A DNA stretch of 40,891 bases. Source: a bacterium (GTDB lineage Bacteria; Lindowbacteria; 2-12-FULL-62-27). The notes beneath the pieces were generated by a model that saw nothing but the letters and a program-made list of their open reading frames with translations, ran no database searches and had not been told where the DNA came from. The stretch covers positions 1 to 40,891 of the forward strand of contig JACQOF010000134.1 of NCBI GenBank assembly GCA_016202645.1, in the 5' to 3' direction. This document shows, in pieces, positions 30,341-39,324 of this stretch (its first letter is position 1; each line of letters opens with the position of its first letter). The translations under genes were made by a program, and so were the position numbers.

Positions 30341-32128
30341 CTAAACCACCCCCGCGCCGTCGAGCCGTTCTTCCACAAGATCGCTCAATCGTTCCTTCAG
30401 GGCCTGCGCTTCGACCATCTTCCGGTAAAGGCCGGACCGGCTCATGAGTTCCCGGTGCGTGCCGGTCTCCGCCACTTTGCCGTCGTCCAGCACAACGATC
30501 CGGTCGACCTTGGAAAGACTTCGCAGTCTGTGCGAAATCAGCAGGACCCCGGCGGCGGAAATGCGCCCGCGAAGTTCCTCGAAAATCCGTTCTTCGGTCT
30601 CCACGTCCACTCCGGAAAACGGATCGTCAAAAATATAGAAATCCGCGTCCTTCAGCAGTGCCCGACCGAGCGCGACGCGCTGGCGCTGGCCGCCGGAAAG
30701 CGTAATCCCGCGCTCGCCGACGCGCGTGGCCAGACCATCCGGAAATTCCCGCACCTCGTCCTCCATCCGCACCGCCCGGACCATTTCGCGGACGGACGAT
30801 TCCGGAAGGCCGCTCAGGCCGAGCCTGAAATTCCCGAGGAGAGACTGGGAAAAGAGGAACCCTTCCTGCGGCACGTACGCAATGCGGCTCCGGAGGCCTT
30901 CAATGTCCATCTCCGTCACGTCCATTCCGTCAAGAAGGATGGTTCCGGGCGGAGGCTCATAAATGCGAAGAATCCTCGTCACAAGGGCGCTTTTGCCCGA
31001 CGCGATTTTGCCGACCAGCGCCACCCACTCGCCGCGGCGGACCGACAGATTGACCGAATGAAATCCGAAAGATCCCCCGGACCCGTTGCCGCCGGACTGC
31101 ACCATCTGGGTGAGGCCGCGGATTTCCAGAAGATCCAGCCGCGCCGATGACGAATGGACTTTCCGGCCGCCGTTTTGCTCTTCCGGCACCGCGAAAACCC
31201 GTTCGAGCCGCTCCATCGACGCGCGCGCCCGCTGGACCAGGTTGATGATCCAGCCAAGCGCCATGAGCGGCCAGGCCAGCAGCGCGATATACTCGGTGAA
31301 CGCGACAAACTGCCCGAGGCTGAGGGTCCCGCGGATCACTTCGCGGCCGCCGAACCAGATCACCAGGACGACGGCCGTGCCGGTCAGGAATTTGAGAAAG
31401 GGATAGAAAAAAGCCTGAAGACGGATCACCGCCAGGGTGTTCGTCCGGTAGGTCTCGGCTTCCTTCAGAAACCGCCGCGTGCGGTTTTCCTCCTGCCCGA
31501 ATCCCCGGAGCACCCGCACGCCGTATAGGTCCTCCTGAAGGCGCGCCGACATTTCCCCGAACCGGTCCTGCGTGTCCTCGTGCGCAGCATGCAGATGAAC
31601 GCCGAGGTTCAGCATCGCGAAGGTGATGAACGGAAGCGGGAGCGCGACGAGAAGCGTGAGGGGGACGCTGAGGGTGAGCATGAGAAATACGGAAAAGGAG
31701 ATCAGCACCACCGCGTCGCAGAGGGACATCATGCCGAGACCCAGAAACTGCCGGATGACCGCGATGTCGTTGGTCGAAAGCGAGAGAAGATCTCCAGACC
31801 GGCAGGTGTCGAGAAAGGACTGGGGCACGCGCAGAAGTTTTGAAAAGAAATCGTCCCGGAGATCGCGCTCGATTTTCCGGGACGCGCCCAGCAGGAGCCG
31901 CCGCCAGAAGTAGCGGACAGCGACGATCACGGCCGCCAGCCCCGCCATCCAGATCAGCGCGTGATGGGCGGCGTCAATCCGGGACTCCCGGACCGCGTCG
32001 ACCGCGCGGGCCATGAGGAGCGGAAAATAAAGCTGGATGACGTCGACGGCCACCAGACACACCATCCCCGCTGCGATTTCGCGGCGGTATCGTTTGACGT
32101 ACGGGATCAGCCGGCTGAGCGAGCGCAT
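30341..32128 (-). CDS. ABC exporter half-transporter, subunit with degenerate Walker B
   Basis: This 595-residue partner has a six-helix membrane domain, Walker A VGKIASGKSA, a canonical signature LSGGQRQRVALGRAL and Walker B FYIFDDPFSGVD, where the catalytic Glu is Asp. That combination is the mirror image of the partner (28575-30338), so the dimer should have one competent site and one degenerate site, as in known heterodimeric exporters. It is the upstream gene of the pair; rluB/rsuA-like lies 39 bp further upstream on the same strand. Confidence 0.93.
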   Translation of the reverse strand: MRSLSRLIPYVKRYRREIAAGMVCLVAVDVIQLYFPLLMARAVDAVRESRIDAAHHALIWMAGLAAVIVAVRYFWRRLLLGASRKIERDLRDDFFSKLLRVPQSFLDTCRSGDLLSLSTNDIAVIRQFLGLGMMSLCDAVVLISFSVFLMLTLSVPLTLLVALPLPFITFAMLNLGVHLHAAHEDTQDRFGEMSARLQEDLYGVRVLRGFGQEENRTRRFLKEAETYRTNTLAVIRLQAFFYPFLKFLTGTAVVLVIWFGGREVIRGTLSLGQFVAFTEYIALLAWPLMALGWIINLVQRARASMERLERVFAVPEEQNGGRKVHSSSARLDLLEIRGLTQMVQSGGNGSGGSFGFHSVNLSVRRGEWVALVGKIASGKSALVTRILRIYEPPPGTILLDGMDVTEMDIEGLRSRIAYVPQEGFLFSQSLLGNFRLGLSGLPESSVREMVRAVRMEDEVREFPDGLATRVGERGITLSGGQRQRVALGRALLKDADFYIFDDPFSGVDVETEERIFEELRGRISAAGVLLISHRLRSLSKVDRIVVLDDGKVAETGTHRELMSRSGLYRKMVEAQALKERLSDLVEERLDGAGVV

Positions 32129-32167
32129 AGGGAGCCAGTGTAGCCGCTGGTGCGGGTCATTGTAAAG

Positions 32168-33007
32168 TCAGGGCTTTGTCAAAAGTTGAATTTCTTTGAC
32201 CGACAGGGGACGGATCAGACCCGGGGGAAGTTTGCCCAAATTGAGCGACCCGAAGGCCACGCGCCTTAGATGCGTCACCTGGTGGCGGATTTCGGCGAAG
32301 ATCCGCTTGACCTCCCGGTTCCGGCCTTCCTTCAGTCGTACCAGCACGTGCCGGCTTCCAACCCCGCGGATGATCTGGGGCGGACGAATGCGCTCCGGCG
32401 ACGGGCGTTTGGCGCTCGGCGGGGCGCCCGGATGAACGTACGGAGAAATTTTCCGGAGAGCCTGCAGGCGCGATGCGTCCTCGGAGGAAAGCGCCCGGGC
32501 CAGGCCAACCTCATAGACCCGCGGAATTTCACGGCTGGGATGGGTCAGGTTCATGGCAAGGTCGCCATCGTCGGTCAGGATGAGAAGGCCTTCCGCGTCC
32601 AGATCAAGACGCCCGACGGAAAAGAGTCTTCCCGAAACGCCCGCGCGGCGGAGAACATCCTTCAGGGTCCGGCGGCCTTTTTCGGTTTCCGAATCGGCGA
32701 ACGTGCACACGTCGCCTTTGGGTTTGTGATAGAGAAAATACGAGAAGGCCTTTTTGGGGACAATCCGACGGCCGTCCACCGTCACCTCATCCGCCGCCGG
32801 ATCAACCGACTGCCCGACCCGCGCAACAACGCCATTCACGCGCACGCCCCCCGACCGGATCAGGTTCTCGCACCACCGGCGGGAACCGAGCGCCGAGTGC
32901 AGCGCAAGAAAGCGCTGCAGGCGGACAGGGACGCCCTGCCCCTGACGCTCCGGTCTCGGAAAATTCCCGGATGGAATTTTCTTCATGACGCGTCGGGGGC
33001 GGACCAT
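32168..33007 (-). CDS. RsuA/RluB-family rRNA pseudouridine synthase
   Basis: The 279-residue protein has an N-terminal S4 RNA-binding domain (VRLQRFLA to RVNGVVARVGQSVDP) and a catalytic domain with GRLDLDAEGLLILTDDG, containing the nucleophilic Asp, and the C-terminal EGRNREVKRIFAEIRHQVTHLRRVAFGSLNLG block. It isomerises a uridine in rRNA; the order of domains fits RluB (23S U2605) or RluE/RsuA. The ATG at 33007 is chosen; a TTG at 33019 and an ATG at 32986 are in frame. Its start overlaps the last bases of the preceding orphan gene, so the two are coupled. Confidence 0.92.
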   Translation of the reverse strand: MVRPRRVMKKIPSGNFPRPERQGQGVPVRLQRFLALHSALGSRRWCENLIRSGGVRVNGVVARVGQSVDPAADEVTVDGRRIVPKKAFSYFLYHKPKGDVCTFADSETEKGRRTLKDVLRRAGVSGRLFSVGRLDLDAEGLLILTDDGDLAMNLTHPSREIPRVYEVGLARALSSEDASRLQALRKISPYVHPGAPPSAKRPSPERIRPPQIIRGVGSRHVLVRLKEGRNREVKRIFAEIRHQVTHLRRVAFGSLNLGKLPPGLIRPLSVKEIQLLTKP

Positions 33008-33011
33008 CCCG

Positions 33012-33482
33012 TCAGGCAAAGAGGTCGAGTCTCTGACCCGCGCCCAACCCGAACGTCGCTTTCAGCGCGTCACGGCCGGCAAGATCGGGCGGGATCGACA
33101 GTTCAATCCGGACCGGCGTCTGGCCGGTGTCTCCGGCTTCCCTTCCGACGAACTTGGGATCAACCGTCTGGATCCGGGCATGCACCGCCGACCGCTCCGT
33201 CGGCGGAAGGACCGCCGAATCCAGCTGTCCAATGCCGAATTTCAGCTCGGTCAGGCTGTCGGACCCGATGCTGACTTGCGCGAGGTTCGTCGATTCGCCG
33301 CCCGGCCTGCCACTGCGGCCAAGCTCAATCGAAACCGGCTTCGGCGGATCCACCGTGGGAACCTCCGTGGAAACCCGCCGGCCCTCGACGGAGACAGACG
33401 TCCCCCGCAAGTCAACTCTGGACGCGGACGAAACCGCCGCCACATCCCGAAAAAATAGATTTGGGGTTGAAATCTGAACCAT
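33012..33482 (-). CDS. Hypothetical protein, unrecognised
   Basis: A 156-residue product, soluble, without signal peptide or membrane segment, rich in Val, Ser and Pro, with a predicted beta-rich C-terminal half (PVRIELSIPPDLAGRDALKATFGLGAGQRLDLF). I recognise no family. Support for being real: a promoter with TTGACA lies upstream, the gene fits tightly against the pseudouridine synthase gene, and its codon use resembles its neighbours. ATG at 33482; ribosome site weak. Confidence 0.6.
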   Translation of the reverse strand: MVQISTPNLFFRDVAAVSSASRVDLRGTSVSVEGRRVSTEVPTVDPPKPVSIELGRSGRPGGESTNLAQVSIGSDSLTELKFGIGQLDSAVLPPTERSAVHARIQTVDPKFVGREAGDTGQTPVRIELSIPPDLAGRDALKATFGLGAGQRLDLFA

Positions 33483-33553
33483 CCCTAGTGATGCGGCAAG
33501 CCCTCACCCGGCCACCGCGCCTCCCTCCATAGAAATCTCCGGCAACAGAGCCT

Positions 33554-33582
33554 ATTCTCCCCGAGAGCAAGGGCGGTGTCAA
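33554..33582 (-). promoter_or_regulatory. Sigma-70 promoter for the 33482-to-23103 gene run
   Basis: On the minus strand TTGACA (33582-33577), a 17-nt spacer and GAGAAT (33559-33554). Transcription would start near 33547, about 65 nt before the ATG at 33482. It heads the long minus-strand gene run. Confidence 0.45.
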
Positions 33583-33682
33583 GTTAGCCGAGTACCTCGG
33601 GCAAACTCGCGGGCGAAGTGGCAAAATCGGCCGGCGACAGGTAGAATACGCGCTTTAACTGACTGAAAGGGTTGGTGCGGGG

Positions 33683-33919
33683 ATGCCGGATTCTAGTACG
33701 CCTTTGCAGAAATGGATGGCCCTGTCGAAACGGGCCGCCGGGTTTTTGCTGGTGATCCTGTTCTATATTTTCTACTTCACGTTTTTTCTGCCCGCGGCGG
33801 TCATTTTCCGCGCGGTTTCCGATCCCCTGCGCCGGGCGCCCGGGCCCTCCGGGCGGAGTTTTTTTGTCGCGCGGCGGCGGCAGGTCGAGACCCGCGAGAG
33901 CGCTTCGCATCCGTTTTAG
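33683..33919 (+). CDS. Small membrane protein, SxtJ-like
   Basis: The 78-residue product has one strong membrane segment (about 16-42, AAGFLLVILFYIFYFTFFLPAAVIF) followed by R-x-x-x-DPLRR. The pattern 'W..l......vil.l.Y..v..P..l..R...DPL' is that of SxtJ-type proteins, which are commonly encoded next to NodU/CmcH carbamoyltransferases; here the carbamoyltransferase ATG follows 3 bp after the stop. SxtJ proteins are usually longer (about 130), so this is a short form keeping the C-terminal half. Start at ATG 33683 with GCGGGG just upstream; Met12 is an alternative. Function unknown, perhaps anchoring the carbamoyltransferase to the membrane. Confidence 0.65.
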   Translation: MPDSSTPLQKWMALSKRAAGFLLVILFYIFYFTFFLPAAVIFRAVSDPLRRAPGPSGRSFFVARRRQVETRESASHPF

Positions 33920-33922
33920 GCC

Positions 33923-35635
33923 ATGTACATCCTCGGCATTTCCTGTTTCTACCATGACGCCGCCGCCGCTTTGATCCAGGACGGGCGGTTGGTGGCGGTC
34001 GCGGAGGAGGAACGACTGTCGAGGCGAAAACATGATTCGCGGTTTCCCGTTCACGCCGCGAAGTGGTGCATGGACCAGGCGAAGATCGGCATCGGGGACG
34101 TCGATTATGTGGTTTTCTATGAAAAACCGTTCACCAAATTCGAACGCATCCTGAAAACCAATCTTGCCACGTTTCCCCGGAGCGCCCGCCTCTTTTCGCG
34201 GTCGATGGCAACCTGGATGGGCGACAAGCTCTGGATGGAGGCGATCATCCGGGAAAGCCTCGGCTACGAGGGCGAGATCCTCTATGTCGAGCATCACGTC
34301 TCGCACGCCGCGAGCGCCTTCTTCTGCTCGCCGTTTGACGAGGCTGCGATTCTCAGCATCGACGGAGTCGGGGAGTGGACCACGACCGCGACCGGTGTGG
34401 GCCGCGGGAACGAAATCCGTCTGGACCAGGAACTGCGGTTTCCGCATTCACTCGGGCTTCTCTACAGCGCCTTCACGGCGTTTCTCGGGTTCGAGGTCAA
34501 CGAGGGCGAGTACAAGGTCATGGGCATGGCGCCCTACGGCAAACCCAATTACGTCGACCGCGTGAAAAAACTCGTTCGGATCCATGACGACGGGTCCTTC
34601 TGGCTCAATCTCGATTACTTCGCCTTTCACCGCACGCCCGACACCAGTTACAGCCGCAAGTTCGTCGAACTTTTTGGTCCGCCGAGGGACCCCCGCGCCG
34701 AGGAGACCCTCGACCCGTACTACGCGGACGTGGCGGCGAGCATCCAGAGCGTGACGGAGGAGATCCTGATCACACTGGCATCCAGCCTTCGAAAAAAAAC
34801 CGGCATGACGAATCTCTGCATGGCCGGCGGCGTGGCGCTGAATTCGGTCGCGAACGCCAAGATCCGGTTCCGGGCCGGGTTCGAGGACGTCTACATCCAG
34901 CCCGCGGCCGGGGACCCCGGCGGGGCGCTCGGCGCCGCGCTCTACGCCTACCGGGCCCTGCTCGGCGGGACGGAAAAATACCGGATGGACCACGCCTACC
35001 ACGGCCCCGCGTACACGGTGGGCGAAGCGAAAGCGTTTTTCGACCGCGAAAACATTCCCTACACCGAGTTTTCCTCCCCGAACGGCGAGATTCTGGACCG
35101 GGCGACGGACATGCTCCAGAAGGGCTCTGTGATCGGCTGGTACCAGGGCAAAAGCGAATGGGGGCCGCGGGCTCTCGGGAACAGGTCCATCATCGCGGAC
35201 CCAAGACGCGCCGAGATGAAGGACGTCGTGAACCGCAAGATCAAGTTCCGCGAGCCCTTCCGGCCGTTCGCGCCGAGCGTGCTGGTGGACCGCGCGGAGG
35301 ACTATTTTGAACTCCCGAACCCGGAGCGCCACTATCCGGCGCGGTTCATGCTCTACGTGGTCCCGGTGAAAAACCGCGCGATGGACCTTCTCCCGGCCAT
35401 CACGCACGTCGACGGGAGCGGGCGCCTCCAGACCGTCTATGAGGAATACAACCCCCGCTACTACGACTTGATCCACCGCTTCGGATCCGCCACCGGCGTC
35501 TACTCCGTGCTGAACACATCCTTCAACCTCAAGGGCGAGCCGATCGTCTGCACGCCCGCGGACGCCTATGGAACTTTTTCGCGGTCCGGGATGGACGCCC
35601 TGATCGTTGAAAATCTGATGGTCGAAAAAAAATGA
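33923..35635 (+). CDS. NodU/CmcH-family carbamoyltransferase
   Basis: The 570-residue protein has the two-domain architecture of TobZ/NodU: an N-terminal ASKHA-fold domain (ILGISCFYHDAAAALIQDG, and EHHVSHAASAFFCSPFDEAAILSIDGVGEWTT) and a C-terminal domain (from about 370) with GWYQGKSEWGPRALGNRSIIADPR and the NTSFNLKGEPIVCTP end. These enzymes make carbamoyl-AMP from carbamoyl phosphate and ATP and transfer the carbamoyl group to a hydroxyl of a sugar or natural product. It follows the SxtJ-like gene by 3 bp and overlaps the REC-EAL gene by 4 bp (ATGA). Confidence 0.95.
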   Translation: MYILGISCFYHDAAAALIQDGRLVAVAEEERLSRRKHDSRFPVHAAKWCMDQAKIGIGDVDYVVFYEKPFTKFERILKTNLATFPRSARLFSRSMATWMGDKLWMEAIIRESLGYEGEILYVEHHVSHAASAFFCSPFDEAAILSIDGVGEWTTTATGVGRGNEIRLDQELRFPHSLGLLYSAFTAFLGFEVNEGEYKVMGMAPYGKPNYVDRVKKLVRIHDDGSFWLNLDYFAFHRTPDTSYSRKFVELFGPPRDPRAEETLDPYYADVAASIQSVTEEILITLASSLRKKTGMTNLCMAGGVALNSVANAKIRFRAGFEDVYIQPAAGDPGGALGAALYAYRALLGGTEKYRMDHAYHGPAYTVGEAKAFFDRENIPYTEFSSPNGEILDRATDMLQKGSVIGWYQGKSEWGPRALGNRSIIADPRRAEMKDVVNRKIKFREPFRPFAPSVLVDRAEDYFELPNPERHYPARFMLYVVPVKNRAMDLLPAITHVDGSGRLQTVYEEYNPRYYDLIHRFGSATGVYSVLNTSFNLKGEPIVCTPADAYGTFSRSGMDALIVENLMVEKK

Positions 35636-37392
35636 GCGCCGCTCCCTCAAAAGGCCGCGTCCTGATCGCCGACGACAGCCGGTTTTTTCTCCAGAGCCTC
35701 GAACGCCTCCTCCAGTCGGAGGGCTACGAGGTGATTTCGGCCGAAGACGGCCACCAGGCCGTGGTCGCCGCCTGCGAGCACACGCCCGACCTCGTCCTCA
35801 TGGACGTGGAGATGCCCCGCGTCACGGGGATCGAAGCCTGCCGCAAGTTAAAAACGATCCCGGAGACCGTCCACATCCCGGTCCTGTTCGTCACTTCGAA
35901 CGCATCGAGCGACGTGCGTCTCAAGGGCCTCAAGGCCGGCGGCGAGGAATTCCTGACAAAGCCCTTCATCCCGGAGGAAATCCTGGCGCAGGTCGACAAA
36001 TTCATGAAGCGGGTGCAGAGCACGCTTGGCCTCATGGACAAGGTCAAGCTTCTGGAGGACGAGCGCAACGACCTGCAGAAGCGTCTCGGAAGCGGCGCCG
36101 CGGAGGAGAAGATCCTGCGGGGGTTTCCGATCACGCCGTCGAATTCCCTCGCAGTCATCTCCGACATCGACGACCGCCTCATCGCCTTCGCCCGGGACAA
36201 CCGCCAGTTCGTCCTTCTCTACCTCGCGGTCGACAACATGGACCGCGTCGACATGCTGTATGGCTCGGAAATCGTTTTCGAGGCGCAGGCCTTCATCTTC
36301 AACAAGACCGTCGAGTATCTCCGCGAAGTCTCCGCCGACCTCGACGCCGTCCGGATCGCGCGGAACCTTGCGGACGACGTGGTGATTTTCCTCCCGGACA
36401 AACTTCTGGCGGACCTGAAAATCGACTCGGCGAACGTGGACGAGTTCGGCCTGGACCTGCTCAAGCACGTGCGGTTCGGCATGGAGTCCCAGTTCATGAA
36501 AAAGGAAGTCGCGCCGATCTTGAACATATCGACCGGCCTCTCCTGGGTGACCACCTCCTCCCGGCTATCTTTCAACCGCCAGATCCTGAACGCCATCCGG
36601 GACGCCTCCAGCAGCGCCTATAATTTCCAGGGCCGCGCGCGGCAGAGGCTTCACAACCGCCTCCGGGAAATGATCCAGAACCGGGCGATGAAAATCATGT
36701 ACCAGCCGCTCGTCCGGGCCGTCGATTTCCGGATCGCCGCGTATGAGGCCCTGGCCCGGGGAGAGTTTCCCGAGCTGGAACGGCCCCAGCTCATGTTCGA
36801 CGTGGCCGAAGAGTCCCGCCAGGTGCATGCCCTCTCGCGGCTGTGCCGGGAAAAGGCGATCGAGTCCCTGCCAAGTCTGGACGCGGGGAAACTCATGTTC
36901 GTGAATTTTCATCCCGATGATTTCAACGATCCTCATTTCCTGATGGATTCCCCCGACGAGCCCATTTTCAAGGCCGATCCGAAGCGCATCGTCATCGAGA
37001 TGACCGAGCGGGCTGCCATCAAGGACGCCGAGCAGCTGCGGGAGGTCATCGAATTTCTCAAGAAGAAGGGATTCCGGATCGCCATCGACGACCTCGGGAG
37101 CGGCTACACATCCCTCGGCCTCATCGCGTCCCTCGAACCCGACTACATCAAGTTCGACATGTCCCTCATCCGCGGCATCGAGCGGTCGCCCACCAAGCAG
37201 GCGCTCCTCAAGACCCTGGCCCAGTTCACGCAGGACATCGGCGCCACGAGCGTGGCGGAGGGAATCGAGACCCAGGAGGAACTGGACGTCGTCCGGGAAT
37301 TCCGGTGCGATCTGTGCCAGGGATATTATTTCGCCAAGCCGCAGGCACAGCTGATTACCGAGGCCGATTTTGCTTTTACAAAATCTGATTAG
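35632..37392 (+). CDS. Response regulator REC - degenerate GGDEF - EAL phosphodiesterase
   Basis: The 586-residue protein has a receiver domain (D14/D15, phospho-acceptor D58, K110), a middle domain with GGDEF-like topology in which the GGDEF motif reads LADDV (247-251), and an EAL domain. EAL residues are intact: E372 (YEALAR), N425, E456, D486-D487 (AIDDLGSGYTS), K507, E543 and Q563. It is therefore probably an active c-di-GMP phosphodiesterase controlled by phosphorylation, with the middle domain as a nucleotide sensor. No kinase is adjacent. The ATG overlaps the carbamoyltransferase stop (ATGA), and the M14 gene follows by 6 bp. Confidence 0.92.
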   Translation: MSAAPSKGRVLIADDSRFFLQSLERLLQSEGYEVISAEDGHQAVVAACEHTPDLVLMDVEMPRVTGIEACRKLKTIPETVHIPVLFVTSNASSDVRLKGLKAGGEEFLTKPFIPEEILAQVDKFMKRVQSTLGLMDKVKLLEDERNDLQKRLGSGAAEEKILRGFPITPSNSLAVISDIDDRLIAFARDNRQFVLLYLAVDNMDRVDMLYGSEIVFEAQAFIFNKTVEYLREVSADLDAVRIARNLADDVVIFLPDKLLADLKIDSANVDEFGLDLLKHVRFGMESQFMKKEVAPILNISTGLSWVTTSSRLSFNRQILNAIRDASSSAYNFQGRARQRLHNRLREMIQNRAMKIMYQPLVRAVDFRIAAYEALARGEFPELERPQLMFDVAEESRQVHALSRLCREKAIESLPSLDAGKLMFVNFHPDDFNDPHFLMDSPDEPIFKADPKRIVIEMTERAAIKDAEQLREVIEFLKKKGFRIAIDDLGSGYTSLGLIASLEPDYIKFDMSLIRGIERSPTKQALLKTLAQFTQDIGATSVAEGIETQEELDVVREFRCDLCQGYYFAKPQAQLITEADFAFTKSD

Positions 37393-37398
37393 CAGTTC

Positions 37399-38337
37399 AT
37401 GAACGTCCGGGAGTTTTACCGAATGAAAACTCCCCTCCAGGAAAAACTTGGTCTCTTCGAGACCACCTTTGGCGACGGCCGCGGGAAACGCTTTGCGCTC
37501 GTGTCCGGCCTGCACGGGGACGAGCTTGACGGGCTGTATCTCTCCTACCGCCTCGCGAAATTTTTAAGAGCCTGGGAGGACTCGGGCAAGCCGATCCGCG
37601 GGCAGGTGTCGCTGATTCCCGTGGCCAATCCGCTCGCCACCGCCGCCGCCGAGCGGTTCTGGCCGTTCGGGCAGATCGATGTAAACCGCTGTTTTCCAGG
37701 CCGCGCCGGGGACGAAGGCGCGCCGTTCGTATGGGCGGGGGCGCTCTTCGAGCATTTGAAGACTTTCGATCTCGCCATGGACGTCCATTCGAGCAATCTG
37801 TTTTTGCGGGAGTGCCCGCAGGTCCGGGTGGTCGAAAAATTCCGCGAGGCGGTCGAGCCTTACGCCGGCCAGGCCAACGTCGACGTGGTCTGGATCCACG
37901 ATGCTCCAACCGTCATCGAGACGACCCTTTCCTACAATCTGAACGCGGCGGGCGTCCCAACCCTGGTGGTGGAGATGGGCGTCGGGTACCGGATCCAGAC
38001 GCAATTTGTCGACGCGGTCTTTCGCGGCGTCCTGAACCTCCTCATGAACCTGAACATCCTCTCGGACGCGCTGGACGAGCCGGTGAAAAAAAAGGCCATC
38101 TACGCCACCGAACGGAATGTTCGATATCTCAACTCCGATTCCGGTGGGTTCTTCGTGCCCGAGGCCCAGGTCGGTTCCACGGTTCGGTCGGGAGACCGTG
38201 TGGGCGAGATTCTCAACGCACTCACCGGCGAGGTCAAGGAACCGGTCGTATCGAAGTGGGACGGGTATCTCTTCACGGTCCGGGCGCACCCGATCGTGTA
38301 TCCGGGAAGTTTGATGGCGAGGATCATCGAAACATGA
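37399..38337 (+). CDS. Succinylglutamate desuccinylase/aspartoacylase-family (M14) deacylase, intact active site
   Basis: The 312-residue protein has the zinc site H39-x-x-E42 (GLHGDELDG) and H130 (MDVHSS), the substrate-binding R97 (DVNRCFPG) and the catalytic E192 (LVVEMG), followed by a C-terminal beta-barrel domain. The family cleaves amide or N-acyl bonds of amino-acid-like substrates. The gene overlaps its paralogue by 4 bp (ATGA). Substrate is unknown; linkage to carbamoyltransferase and c-di-GMP phosphodiesterase is unusual. Confidence 0.88.
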   Translation: MNVREFYRMKTPLQEKLGLFETTFGDGRGKRFALVSGLHGDELDGLYLSYRLAKFLRAWEDSGKPIRGQVSLIPVANPLATAAAERFWPFGQIDVNRCFPGRAGDEGAPFVWAGALFEHLKTFDLAMDVHSSNLFLRECPQVRVVEKFREAVEPYAGQANVDVVWIHDAPTVIETTLSYNLNAAGVPTLVVEMGVGYRIQTQFVDAVFRGVLNLLMNLNILSDALDEPVKKKAIYATERNVRYLNSDSGGFFVPEAQVGSTVRSGDRVGEILNALTGEVKEPVVSKWDGYLFTVRAHPIVYPGSLMARIIET

Positions 38338-39299
38338 CAACCGGCGTCGAGTCCATTCTGTCCATTGAACTTCCGTTCAACGAGAAACTGGCGTTTTATT
38401 CCGTCTCCTTCGGCGAAGGCGGCGTTGAAGTCGCCGTCGCCAGCGGATTTTACGGGGATGAACACAACGGCATGTACGTCTGCCACAAGCTGGTGCAGTT
38501 TCTCAGAGAAGTCGCGGAGGGGAAGAACTGCGGCTGGAAGCTCAAAGGACGCGTGCGCGTCCTGCCGGCCTTAAACCCCCTCGGCACCCTCACCGACCGG
38601 CGGTACTGGCCCTTCGACAACCGGGACATCAATGTTTCCTTTCCGGGCGTTCCAAGCGGCGAGACCACCGAGCGGATCGCGGCGTCCGTGCTGACGGCGC
38701 TCCGATCCTGCCGCTACTGCATTGACCTCCATTCCGGCGCGCGGTTTTTCAACGAACTGCCGCAGGTCCGTCTCTACGAGGCCGTGCAGGCGCCGATGGA
38801 GCAGGCGGCGGCGTTTGATCTGCCGATCATCTGGCGGCGCATCACAACGCCGCTTCTCTCGGGCTCGCTCGCGCACAACCTGAACGAGCGGGGTGTGCCG
38901 ACGTTTATCGTGCACTTCGGCAGCGCCAACCGGATCAACAAATTTTTCTGTCAGTGGGTATTCGTGGGAATTCTGAAATTCCTGCGGACCGTCGGCGTCC
39001 TCGAAGGGGACGGCCCGGAACTCGAGTTTACGCCGGTCGGGCTGGAACACCTCAAGTCCGGCCGCACCGTCACGCCCGATCAGGAATACCGGGTCCTTTC
39101 GAAAGAGTCAGGCCTGTTCGTAGCCGACAGCCGGGTCGGCGATGTCCTGGAAAAAGACCGGCCAATCGGCCGCATCATCGATCCGGTCGGCGGCCGGGAA
39201 GTTTCGGTCGTGGCCTCGCCGCGCGCGGGGGTTCTCTTTACGCTGAGGACAAATCCGGTCGTTTACGAGGGGACCCTCCTGGCCCGCGTCGCCGGTTGA
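38334..39299 (+). CDS. M14 deacylase paralogue with degraded active site
   Basis: The 321-residue protein aligns throughout with the preceding gene product (SGFYGDEHNG / SGLHGDELDG; DINVSFPG / DVNRCFPG; DLHSG / DVHSS; SLAHNLNERGVPTFIVHFG / TLSYNLNAAGVPTLVVEMG). Three key positions differ: the first zinc His is Y40, the substrate Arg is V101 and the catalytic Glu is H194. E43 and H133 remain. It is likely a pseudoenzyme or an enzyme with changed chemistry, perhaps forming a heteromer with its neighbour. The frame is intact and codon use normal, so it is not a decaying gene. ATG overlaps the preceding stop (ATGA). Confidence 0.87.
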   Translation: MTTGVESILSIELPFNEKLAFYSVSFGEGGVEVAVASGFYGDEHNGMYVCHKLVQFLREVAEGKNCGWKLKGRVRVLPALNPLGTLTDRRYWPFDNRDINVSFPGVPSGETTERIAASVLTALRSCRYCIDLHSGARFFNELPQVRLYEAVQAPMEQAAAFDLPIIWRRITTPLLSGSLAHNLNERGVPTFIVHFGSANRINKFFCQWVFVGILKFLRTVGVLEGDGPELEFTPVGLEHLKSGRTVTPDQEYRVLSKESGLFVADSRVGDVLEKDRPIGRIIDPVGGREVSVVASPRAGVLFTLRTNPVVYEGTLLARVAG

Positions 39300-39324
39300 G
39301 ATTCGCCGGCCGTCAGGGCGCGGA

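Noticed and set aside
33642-33647. TAGAAT as -10 box for the SxtJ-like gene
   Set aside because: A plausible -10 but no acceptable -35 at 16-18 nt, and 35 nt from the ATG; not enough to list.
34448-35650. 400-codon minus-strand open frame over the carbamoyltransferase gene
   Set aside because: Shadow of a clear NodU/CmcH gene; no recognisable domain.
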